64,000 nt of DNA. Origin: Flabesymbios commensalis. Its lineage: Eukaryota > Annelida > Polychaeta > Terebellida > Flabelligeridae. The notes below the pieces were generated by a model, which made no database searches, was not told where the DNA came from, and saw only the letters and a program-made list of their open reading frames with translations. A program made the position numbers and the translations under genes. The stretch covers positions 86,440,747 through 86,504,746 of the forward strand of contig OZ024903.1 in NCBI GenBank assembly GCA_964017125.1. Reading direction: 5' to 3'. Positions 37,330 through 48,600 of the stretch are shown piece by piece. The first letter of the stretch is position 1, and each line of letters opens with the position of its first letter.

Positions 37330-38350
37330 TATTTACGATTGAGCAGGGAGGAAATATTTTGTTTTTTTGAAACTTGAATGCCAGAGCAGGAGACGAATCC
37401 GCGATCTCTGACTTTCCTAGCAGGCACCAGGGCCCCCTGCCCTTCAGTATTGTTATTACATATATACAAACACATTACCTGTGGATTAATTATTGGTTCA
37501 CCGTCAGGGGCGCTGCCCAACATTTTTCATATTTTATTCTGCACAACATATTAAATGTGCATAATATATATTGGTCATGTCATTGCTATCCCTTACCTGT
37601 GATAATTGACAGGTATGTTTTTACTCTGGTTCTGCCATAATAGTGTGCCCTGTTCCACTTTGATTTTCACTTATTGCAAAAATGAAAACTATATATTTTT
37701 AAGTTTTCTAATCCACATGCACGGCTGGTCCTCGTCTTCATCATTGACGGTTGGCCAGTAATTGGTAGAAAACAATCAATGAATTGGAAAGCGTGAATTC
37801 AACTATGATGCTGTGTCATTAAAAAAATCACTATTGGCCCAGCTGCTTTATAGACACTGAATCGACATTACTCCAGCACCTGACTCACACGGTATGGAGT
37901 GCATTCTATTGATGAGTGTGTCCGCTCATATAACAAGACAAAACAAGAAGTTTATTATTAGGTTTGAATTTATAAAATACCCCTATATTTTATGCACAAT
38001 AATATACATGCTGGCATACATCTTGTATTTTACTTTAGAAAGTAAAATGATAATAGTAGGCCTACATATTATTACTTCGAGACATGTTTTTAATATACAT
38101 ATATCCACTTCTAAAGTATGTATACTTTAAGGTGCATCCCAGCAAATACAATACGGCGAACAGTGGATCAACACTCAAATGTTTCGAATTTCAGAAGTTT
38201 AGCCAGACCAAATATAGAGTTACCTCTATGGCAAGACACGTGTGATTGTACTCCAGCGGTATTGCCTCATTGTAGTAGTCAACGCGATGCGTACAAAGCA
38301 TAATCTGATAATATATTACACTGGCTATACGCTATAGGCCTACTTTCTAC
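37330..38350. other. Intergenic, nothing recognised
   Basis: No protein similarity on either strand; several TAGGCCTA words. Confidence 0.35.
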
Positions 38351-38354
38351 AAAA

Positions 38355-38430
38355 GCTACATCGACTTAATGTTAGTTTAATGTTGGGCCAGCAGTGCAGA
38401 CGGTGGACTAGCATTAAACCAGGGATAACT
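38355..38430. mobile_element. Fragment of the CCCAG/CTGGG MITE family
   Basis: TCGACTTAATGTTAGTTTAA, TGTTGGGCCAGC, CAGACGGTGGACTAGC and ATTAAACCAG in family order; ends degenerate. Confidence 0.55.
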
Positions 38431-38434
38431 GGAT

Positions 38435-39465
38435 ATTTAGTTTATTGTTGTGCCGCCCCCTACATCGTTTACCCAGCATTAAAGGAACATCATTTATTAA
38501 TAATATTACTATTTGTAAATTCAATTCAAAATAAAGTTATGGCTTTGGTACCACACATTTTAGTAACATCTAATTAGATCCCTATTAGCATGATATTTAG
38601 GCCTTTATTACAATGTGATGTTGAATATCAGCTTCCATCGATAGGGTCCATAATACAAGAACATAAATTAGGCCTACTATTTGTGTTTTTAGCATAGACT
38701 TAGGTTAAAATCTACGTTCAGTTCACCTTGAATATAGCTCTTTTTAACATAGCCCAAATATAAGGACGCAGACGGTTAATATACGGCAATATAAAGAGTT
38801 AGAATTATATGTATGAGATTGGTACTATTACATATTCAGTGCCTGATTTATATATTGGATAAAGGGGGCCAAGGGGCCCATGATATTTTTTAGAGGGGGG
38901 GGGGGGCATTGGCCTTGGACGATGGGGCATGTGGCCCATTATTATCATTATTATTTCAAAAGGGGGGCATTTTCCCAACAACAAATAAAACACTTAAGGG
39001 TCATTCATATCACCTAATATTCCATATTAAACGTTCATCAGGTGTTCATGCTGATAGAAATATCAAAGATTCATATTGGCGGTTATGCTATTATTAAAAC
39101 CGGAAGAAGAAAAAATGGTTTACCATTCAGCGTTTGCAAGTAGGCCCAATCGACTTCACGTCACCACGCACTCACATGAGTTAATATCACTTGTGTCAAT
39201 CAATTGCGTCAACAATATCGAGTGTTATTGGAGTCGATCACATAGCTTAAGTGCTATACTCATCGTCTTCTTCGGGTGCTGTCGGATCTCTTCTTGGGGC
39301 AGTGTCATCAACTTCCTCTGTTGTTGCCGCTAGGCCTTATACCTATTCATCTTAAACCCGCTAAGGGTGACTGTAGTCGCTTTAATCCGTTGTATTAGTC
39401 ATTTAAACATCAAGATTTGTAAATTGCTTAGTCTTAAATTACAAATTAATCAAATACGAGTTGTT
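38435..39465. other. Intergenic, G-runs only
   Basis: A 12-13 base G run near 38,897 and a CATTATTATCATTATTAT stretch near 38,937. No gene. Confidence 0.35.
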
Positions 39466-39556
39466 TTCTCTCACTTAAAGTTGTGGGTCAAGGTAGTGAG
39501 ACACAACTCCAAGTGTGTGAAAATTTAAATTATTTAATTCAGCGGTTTAAGGGTTA
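39466..39556. repeat. Solo relative of the TTAA transposon's right end
   Basis: AAGTTGTGGGTCAAGG, GTGAGACACAACTCC, GTGAAAATTTAAATTATTTA and GCGGTTTAAGGGTTAA follow the order found at 10,525-10,625. It ends in the same GGG|TTAA. A matching left end was not found. Confidence 0.55.
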
Positions 39557-39779
39557 ATATATTATTATTATTAGTCACAATGAACAAATTTTCTACAATA
39601 TTTGCTGTACAAAATAAATTTGTAGGCCTATTATTATTCGTTATATATTGGTCCATTTTTTGAGAATTTTTTTCTTTTGATTTTAATGGCACATATAGTC
39701 TAAGTCTATATAGACATCTACACCACGTTCAAGGTAGAGATTTCCCTTTGAAAATACATTGATAAATGCGGATACAACA

Positions 39780-39935
39780 GGTGTGGCGAAGTTGTGGTGA
39801 GGTTACTTAGCCCCATGTGGCGAGGTTACCAAAGCTGTGGCGAGGTTACTCAGCCTTCTGTGGCGAGGTTACCAAATCCGTGGCGAGATTACCTGTGGCG
39901 GGGTTATCTTGTGGCGAGGTTACAGTCAGGTTACA
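39780..39935 (+). repeat. Short tandem repeat, TGTGGCGAGGTTAC
   Basis: Seven or eight imperfect copies of TGTGGCGAGGTTAC with spacers of 4-14 bases. Confidence 0.85.
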
Positions 39936-40179
39936 GGTGACAGTCCAATATTTCGTTGGAATCAGCAACATTTCAACTACATTTTGGTTTCAGTAGCTCG
40001 TTTTCTGCCATACTTCATTTAAATTGTATTGGTAAGCATATAGGCCTATGTTTTGGATCATGGGATGCCGAACCTTGACTCTGTTCTAACAACGCTGAAT
40101 ACTAATACTGAAACTAATACAGCGATACACAGCTCACAATTTGACAGTGTGGGCCGTAATGGGCATTTATTGGCGGCAC

Positions 40180-40375
40180 TACCATGTCAAAAATAAGAAA
40201 TACGGGAATTTCGGTCTCTATATCTAGCCTAACTGGTAAATGCACAGCACAAAAATTTAAAAAAACTTTTGCAGTTCTATTCTATGGACATGTTTACATT
40301 ATATGGTCATATTAATAAGCCAAAATAGAATCACTGATTTTTTTATGATTTTAGCCTGAGCCAGTCCCTTTAATT
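40180..40375 (+). repeat. Dispersed repeat, copy A
   Basis: AATAAGAAATACGGGAATTT, CCTAACTGGTAA, TCTATGGACATGTTTACAT and TGATTTTAGC recur in the same order at 48100-48298. Class unknown. Confidence 0.7.
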
Positions 40376-40589
40376 CAGCAGGCAGGGCCTTATCTTCAAA
40401 AATCCTATGGCCCACTAAAATTAACTTGTTGCGTCAAAAACAAAGATATTGCTCAAAGTGTGGCGCAGCGATAGAATGATGTTGGGCCAGTTTTATTTTT
40501 TGTGGGAATCCCACAATTAGGCCTACTCTTTATAAGTCAGGCACTGGGTATTCTTTACATGAGGTGCCAGAAACACCAAATAACAGGAT

Positions 40590-40632
40590 ACATTGGCCCA
40601 ATGCTGATGTAATGCTGGGCCACTGTCTGAGA
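40590..40632. mobile_element. MITE fragment (CCCAG family)
   Basis: CATTGGCCCAATGCTGATGT and GCTGGGCCACTGTCTGAGACG match the family's left arm and centre. Confidence 0.45.
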
Positions 40633-41218
40633 CGCTTGGCAAATAGTATTTCAATCAAAACCCTTTACGGTCTTATAACTACATTTAATCATGAACATAT
40701 ATTTTATGTGAACACTTCTTAAAGACGAAAGTAGGCCTACCTAACCTAGGGACCCCAAACGTTATATTAGACATATTCATAAGGACTGGTGTACAGAAAT
40801 GTCAAATGTTTCTCACACACAGCACCCCTATTTCCCCTAAATAGGACACAAACTCAGGCAAAATAAACTTAATAAATAAAAATGTATATTTCACCATACT
40901 TTGTCCCCTTTTCATGTCAGATGGTCGTAATGAAAGGGTTAACTTACCACATGATCAGGCATTGCAATAAATTACATTATTCGGTCATTTTTCACACCAG
41001 AAGTGTATAAATTATATCAATGTGCAATGCCTTTTACTGCCGAGTCCAAAAATCTAATTTTAATAATACAAAATTTGCAATTTTTGGAGATAAATATCTT
41101 AGCCAAGACCTAATTGTTATATTGCGTAACATAACACAGTTGTGTCAAGTGAGGCAGAGAGGGATGGGAGAAGGTGGCTAGACCTCCCGCACAGCCTGCT
41201 GGCATTCATGAACACCTA

Positions 41219-41337
41219 CCCAGCTATCACGAGGCATTGACCCAATGTTGTTTTAATGTTGTGCCGACGTCGAAGACGGTGGGCCAGCATTAGAACAACA
41301 TTGGGTCAATGCCTCGTGTCTGTTGGGTTGCGGTCAC
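41219..41337. mobile_element. Complete CCCAG/CTGGG hairpin MITE
   Basis: 119 bp from CCCAGCTATCACGAGGCATT to CTCGTGTCTGTTGGG. The arms GACCCAATGTTGTTTTAATG and CATTAGAACAACATTGGGTC pair around GACGTCGAAGACGGTGGGCC. Confidence 0.8.
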
Positions 41338-41375
41338 AGCTGATCAGCAAACTCAGTCATTGACACACTGTTAGC

Positions 41376-41530
41376 CTGATAGTGGCCCACCGTTTACAAC
41401 ACTGGGCCGGCATTAGCCCAGCATTGGCATACCAGTATATAGGCCTAACAAGATAAACGTTCACCCAATGCTAGCTTACTGCTGGCCCATCGTCTACGAC
41501 CATGGCTCAGCTGTAAAACAGCATTGGCTA
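41376..41530. mobile_element. Two partial MITE copies of the same family
   Basis: GTGGCCCACCGTTTACAAC..GCATTAGCCCAGCATTGGC and CCCAATGCTAGCTTACTGC..CAGCATTGGC, side by side. Confidence 0.5.
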
Positions 41531-41547
41531 AAGGTCTCATTTTTGCA

Positions 41548-41650
41548 GGGAACACCGGCAACTCGATACCTTGACACAATGTTGGTTCAATGTTGGAAGA
41601 GTGTCATAGATGATGGCACAACATTTAACCAACATTGGGTCAGTGCAAGC
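41548..41650. mobile_element. MITE copy of the same family
   Basis: ACACAATGTTGGTTCAATGT and ACATTTAACCAACATTGGGT pair. The centre is diverged. Confidence 0.65.
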
Positions 41651-42442
41651 CAAAAGGAGGCAGTGACATCAGCGGAAAGGAAGTATATACTTGATTTACA
41701 AGTGAACAAATACGGCCTTTTGGCAGCCTATGGCAGGAAGAGACGGGACGCCAGTTAAAAAGCAGTAAATGCCTAGTATGCCAGGGAGCAGATATTGCCT
41801 TCTGACATTGCACAGACAGAACAGATCGTAAAAGTTAACGACAGACGTTTGTGTGGAAAACCAACCTAAAAGTTTGTCGAGTCGACAAACTAATAATATA
41901 CCAGAACAACGTGATATAACTATAAAAAAAACAATAACTTTAACAATTTATTATATTACTCTCTTGGCTTAAAACTCAAGATGTAAAACATGCACATAAG
42001 CATATATGGCATTTTTGGGGTTCTCCTTCGGTCAGAGTGGTATATATTTGCCGCACAAAGGGCACACATTTCATACATTCCATTGTACATGTAATCAGCT
42101 AATTCCAGTTGATGGATGTCATCCACTCCACATAAACTTAGAACTGGAGCAGTGCATATTGAGTGTGCTTGAAGTATTAAATTATTTCCCATTAGTACCG
42201 TCAGAGGAATAGAGAACTTGCATAGAATTCTTTGGTACAGTCAAATTTACATAGGCCTACATGTATTTTCCTGTTGTGATATATTCAGGAAGGTGTCACA
42301 CTGATTTCAACCCGCGCAGCCTTCCTTCTTCGGGTATTCAGCAGTATGGTTTTGGAGAAAAAAAAATCTAGATTTGGATTTCATCACCTTGGTATCCTTC
42401 CAAAATGTTCCATTATATCCTTAGTCACATCACCAGCTGTGC

Positions 42443-42661
42443 TCAACTTAAACCTTGAGTAAATGTAATTGTTGCTCCTGGAAATATAGTTGATAGTTGT
42501 TCGCGAGTTATAATTTCGTGAACATATTGTTGTGTGGTGCTCTGATTTAGAAGAGACGGGTTTACTACTCGTTTCCTTCCCCATTCTTTCACGATAACTT
42601 TGCTGACTCCAATCCAATTAATTTCACCCAGAAAAGCAATACCTAGGAAACCTTCAATTAG
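42443..42661 (-). CDS. Conserved C-terminal exon of the intact NLR, domain unknown
   Basis: This exon has 72 codons plus TGA, with acceptor TTTTTCAG|CTAATT in phase 0. The paralogue has the same kind of exon at 15223-15456. I count about 41 identities over 71 aligned residues, concentrated in GFLGI-FL, IxWIGV, KEWGR, NQSTxxQYV and LSTIFPGA. It does not look like an LRR and I do not recognise the domain. No AATAAA was seen within 300 bases downstream of the stop; the nearest candidate is near 41,947. Confidence 0.72.
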   Translation of the reverse strand, partial: LIEGFLGIAFLGEINWIGVSKVIVKEWGRKRVVNPSLLNQSTTQQYVHEIITREQLSTIFPGATITFTQGLS

Positions 42662-45600
42662 CTGAAAAAGAAAATCAATATTAGTCATTCTCAGTGTTTG
42701 GAATATTTATTACCATCCACCAGGAAGGTTATGTTTTTGGTGTGTTTGTTTGTCTGTCTGTTTGTACGTCCACCAGAAAGTAATGAACGGATTTGCATAA
42801 AATTTTTATCAGGTGTGTCTCATGCCAAGGCACAACCGATGAATCTCTGACTGACTGTTTAGTTAGAATCTAAATCAGTCATACACCTCAACGGAGATAC
42901 AGAAAGAATCTGTGAAATACACATTAATTGGTAAACACTTCACAGAGATAAGCTAACAAATCGAAAATATCGATAAAAAAATAGGTCATAAAAAGGTCAA
43001 CTGTGAGCACAATCAAGGTTTGGTTATGGTTAATCTCAGGAGGTTTAATTTTGATAGACATATAATTTCAAATATTTCTCTTTGATGGAATTGTCTTTGT
43101 TGACAATGTGATATCGACTGGCACGACGAGACAACATGAAACCGAAGCCTGCAGGCCAAGAAAGTTATACGACAACATTAATTAATACGCTAGCAGAACA
43201 TGTACTGTCTTTATAAAGCTATATCGTTAAATAATTATCAATTTTTAATTTTTTTAATTTACGCAACTAAACCATTACAGTGTGTATTATTTTTGTCACG
43301 AATTTCGCTTCGCCATAAAAAGTGAAAAACCAAAAAAAAAATTCTAATATTTCAACTATTTTTCCTTACCACATTATTGACGCTTTCCACTTGTTTCCGC
43401 GGCTGACGAGGTTCACAGTCCATGATTATTTTCCCCGAAGCATCAGATCCACGCCGTAGATGCAGCAAACGAACAGTTTTTAATGAACACAACAAATCTG
43501 TCAATCCCCTTAGAGATATTGTTGTCTGTTTGATATACAATGAGTCTACGGATGCTTTGGTAGATATGACCTCTTTTGTCATAATTGATTTGTTATGAAG
43601 CAGATCGCAATCCAATATAGACACGTTTTTCATAGGTTCTTGAGACGATATGCTTGATAAAAATGATCCTATAATCTTACCACTCATTTTTAACATGCAA
43701 AAAAGCGCATTCTGCAATATTTTCTCAACATGTCGACTCTGAAATGCACACATAAGAAAAAATAATGAGCAAAACAAAATATGCCAAGTGGATATGGATG
43801 CTCATATTATTCGATGCACTAGTATAATAAACAATATAAAATTTTGGGAGTTAAAAATGTTGATGAAACAGTGGCTGACCATATATATATATATATATAT
43901 ATACATACATTATATATATAACAAAATTACACACATAGTATATTACACACAGATTGCCTACTCACCATATTTTTCACATCATGGCTATCGATTGCGTTGT
44001 CCATGCCATGGCCAATTACTCCACGTAAGAATAATTTCCTAATTCCAGTAAAATGACTGAGTACCCATGAGAGGGTCTCTGATGATACACTATCCCCCAT
44101 TATTTTCACATCGTTTGCAGATATGGAGCGTGATGGACACCTGTCCGCCATTGATGTGTCCACACCTTCTGGCAGTACGTCATTAAATGCTATACCTACT
44201 GTTCTCAGACCAGCTGTCGGACATATCAGTGTTAAAAATTTACATATCCAATCACTTGCATGTAAGGCATGTAAATATATCTCTTCGACACTGTGATTAC
44301 CAATAGCAGCTCCCTAAAAACAGTAGCCGTATTGTCACAAATAGTTTTAAAAGATATATAAATTATACATTTTATTAATTGGTTTTGATATCAGAGTTTA
44401 AATGAAGATATGTATTTTAAAGAAATCCATGAATTAAAATTAATGAGTCAATGAACATACCAAATCATCAGCTTTGGTCGCGCGGGTGGACGCATTTCGT
44501 AATGTACCATAGAAGTGAATCTTCTTAACTTTTATTGACATAAATAGCGTGATCATACAATCCATAGTGCAAGCTATGCCCATTCCCAATGTGTCGATTG
44601 ATATTTTGTCAGCAGGTTTACCTGGCCCGTAATCGTTATAACACCTTAATTCATGCATCAGTTCCAGATTGTTGTAACCATCCTCTGGTTCCATTAACTT
44701 TATTAGAGTGATTAATTCTGTGGTGGTAAAATTCATATGGGAGACCTTTAGCACCCTGATATCCAGGTTGACTTTGTGATCCTGGGAAAAATGCAATAAA
44801 AGACAATCAATTACATTTTTTACCGGTATTGCCTTGAGTGTTAGTTTTCAAATACATGCATGCGCCATTTACCATGTTTACAAACAATGTGATATGAGAT
44901 GCGTCACAATGTAAACGATGTATATCAAATACATGTACATGAATGAAAATCCTTTTTCCAAAGAAATATGATAAGACCTAATTACTAGAAAAAATTGTAT
45001 AAAACAATGCATTTCGTGGAATTCATCAGTGTCTTTTGGAGACATCGACTACATGAATTATGGATCGACTGAACATGTTTTACGCAAAAGTATTGTAGGT
45101 ATTACTGTACAGATACACACATTTCGTGATAATTAATTTAACGTGCATTTGGGAAATTTCATCATCAGAAATAATTTCCCATAAGGATCAATCAACATAT
45201 AATAGTTCACGTTTAATCAACGAGCTATTATTATATCATGTAAGCCACTTATTATAATTTAATTACTTATAACTAAATAATTGTAGGTACTAGCGCACCA
45301 TCTAGTCTTTAGCGTGGTTGTCAAAAAGTTTAATGTGGCGTGATGATTGTATAAAATATTTATTATTATTAGATTAATCTAATAATACATCTAAATGTTA
45401 AAATGAAATGAATGTATTTGCGTATGTGCGTATGCGAGGAGTCGACAAATGCCTACCATCACAGGTGCTCTATCATGTCTATTGATGGGAGGATGCAAAT
45501 ACCCTTTATAATGTCATACGTACATGTAGCCTGCGTTTGTTGAGAGCTGCAGACTATTGATGTTTATCAGTTTATGCTCAAAACCAAGCTAAAAATCGCG

Positions 45601-48600
45601 ATTGCCATAGTTAACCAACCCAAAAAATAACGATGCGCTATATAATATGCGAATTATAAAAAAAATGATTAAATAAAGCTGTAATTCTCACCTTTTTCCA
45701 TGCTTCAGCTGTATAGAGCAGAGGACCCAGTGTACAGTGACTTATCGTTAGTTCCTTCGCTCCAACAATATGCAGCAAAGGTAAGCATCCCACCATCATC
45801 ACTTCTGACGTCTGCTCCTTTTCATTGGCATGAAATATACCCTGACTGCCTTCTATTTCAATAGCCAGTGACATTCTGCGATTTAATAGTGACAGTGCAT
45901 TAGCTGGCCCTAATTCACGAAAAAAACACTCATATGCAGATGCCGGTGCAAATTTATTGTTTAAGAAAAAACAATCTGGAACAAAGGTTTCTGCCGCCAT
46001 TAAACTTCGAACAAATTTTTGGCGTATTTCTTTATTTTTACAGACTTCAATTATTTCTGCTTCACGATCAAAACTATAGTGAAACATCTTTGACGCTATC
46101 ACACCATCTCGCATGTCTTTTATCGGCTGCCAATCAGAGTGGAAAATTGGATGACGCATGGTTTTCTTTGACATTATTTCTACAATGTTAGCATTGACGC
46201 TAATTGCAAAAATAATCATTTGCATATCAGGTATATTGCGCAATTGAAATTGGGGTGAAACTATCATTCCTTTTATTTCCCTCAATTCTTTAGTTTCTGT
46301 CCTATCACTTTTAAATCGCTCAGCTAAATGCATTCCAGCGCAGAATTCCTGTATAAGTAAATGTGCGCATTGTGCTGTTATCTTCCCATCATCACTTACA
46401 GAAACATCTAGAAAACCAATCTTCTCAAGAACTTTCTGATCGTGAAGTCCATACTGGCTCAGTGCATCATGTGTGAAAATAAATGTGTCAAGAATGAAGC
46501 ATTCAAAACACATCTCGTGTATTTTGGCCAGGACTAGTTTGATTTCAGTTGGTATTTTATCATCTAATGTTGATGTGTAGATAGGTAACTCACACATATC
46601 CAGTTTCTCTACATATAAAGAAATAAACAAGCCTAGAACTTGTCCTAATACATCTGCTATACTTTTTATCTGGATAACTTCTGATCTTAAGCGAGCATTC
46701 TTATTGCCCATCTGCCACAGAAAACAAGCGAAACTGAGAAATAAAGGTCTTCTAAGTAGTTCTTGAGGAAGCATAGTCCAAATTTTATTCTCCATTGCGT
46801 CAGATGTGTACTGTGTATCTTGACTAGCCTGGTGGATTTCATTTATATATCTATCTATAGTTTCATCAGACATTACATTCAACGAGATAGACACAAACTC
46901 TGACATCAACTTGAACAATGTATCTTCACATTGCGGTCGAGATGTTACAATCACACTAGCTTCTGATGCCACTTTTCCACTGATCACATCATTGATAACT
47001 GTTTGTTTCTGATTCCTCTCTGGAATCTCATCATAGCCATCAAATATAAACAACACCTTCCGAGAGTTGAACTTTAGCATGCGTCTGAGTTGACCTTCCG
47101 AAGTTGGCGGAAAGAGGTTGTACTCATTAGATTTACAGAAGAGGTTTTCAATCGGCCCGCAGTGATTGCTAACAAGGCGTAAAGGCAGAAGAAGTACCAA
47201 GTTAAACTTCTCCTGAAGCGCACTTGTTTCAGACCATAACCTGACAATATGAGAAGAAAAATACGATTTTCCCAATCCAGCAGAAGCTATTACTAAAATC
47301 TTACTTCCTGGTTTCATATTTGTCATAATGTCAAACTCTTCAATATTAACAACCATATCCATGCCAGCTGATGGTGGCTCCATTAAAGATGCATTCATCA
47401 TATTGTCATGAGCTTTAGGCCTACTCTGCTTTATATCATTGGCCGTACTTGCACTGAAATCATGTTCTCTATGTCTAGGTGCGTTAACAGTGAACTTCCG
47501 ATGTAGGTAGACATCTGGACAGTCTAAAAAATGTTTCATTCTGTGTAGTGGAGAACAAATCTTTGGTAAAATCTCTTGATATTTCCTGATCAGTTCACCA
47601 ACTAAATACAAAAACAGACAAATCAATATATCTGTATAACACATAACCAATTTGAAATAGGGAAAATAATAACAATGTAACTATACAAGCACGTACTAAA
47701 CTAAATCAATTACTTACTGATTATTAGCAACATTCGGAACAAATTTCAGCAAGATACGTCAAACCGTTGTTTTGAAAGTTATCATGCCCACAATATAACT
47801 TACAAGGAAATGCTAACCTGCTAACGCAGATGCCGACGGTGACGCCGAACTTCAATTGCAATATCCCTTTTTTTGAAGCGACACAATCAGGCTTCTTAAC
47901 CAGTTGAACACGAGATTATTATGCTACTGCGCTCTTTCTGAAACGAGATTATTTTATGACGTCATAGTTATCTCATGCAATCAGACCGGAGATCTCCGGG
48001 CCTCGTATCTGAATGGTCTCCCTAAATTACGGAGATCTCCGGGGCTCGTCACAAACGGGTTAATATGACCATTCCCGATTTCTTATTGCGGACATGCATG
48101 TTCAAAATAAGAAATACGGGAATTTCGTCTTTTTATCTCACCTAACTGGTAACTGCGCAACACAAAAATTTAAAAAAAATGCAGTTCTAGTCTATGGACA
48201 TGTTTACATCATATAGTCATATTAACATGATTAGGAAGCCAACATAAAAATACAGATTTTTTGATGATTTTAGCATGATTGTGTCGCTTTAAATACTTTT
48301 ATAGACTAGGGTGTTATCTAATCGGTTAATGTATTTTCTTCATCGCATTCATGGGATAACAATTCAGATACTCTAATCTGAGCATTGAGAGTAGAGCATG
48401 TGGAGTAAAGCATATCTCCTTGCACATACAATCACCCTCTGCATGACACACGACGTTAAATCGATGTTGATACAATGTCGGTACAACGCCATACGATGAT
48501 CAACGGCATGTCCAGTGGGCATCACTAATATAAATTAGAAATTTAATCATCTAAATTTTGTACTTTTTACTGATCATGTGACGACTGTTCATAAATAATG

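Noticed and set aside
41468-41758. Open frame with QHW and CW repeats
   Set aside because: It runs through three MITE copies; the same residues appear in other copies (near 9-266 and 58,868-59,113) because the DNA is related.
42384-42617. Alternative minus-strand frame over the last NLR exon
   Set aside because: Another frame agrees with the splice phase and is conserved in the paralogue.
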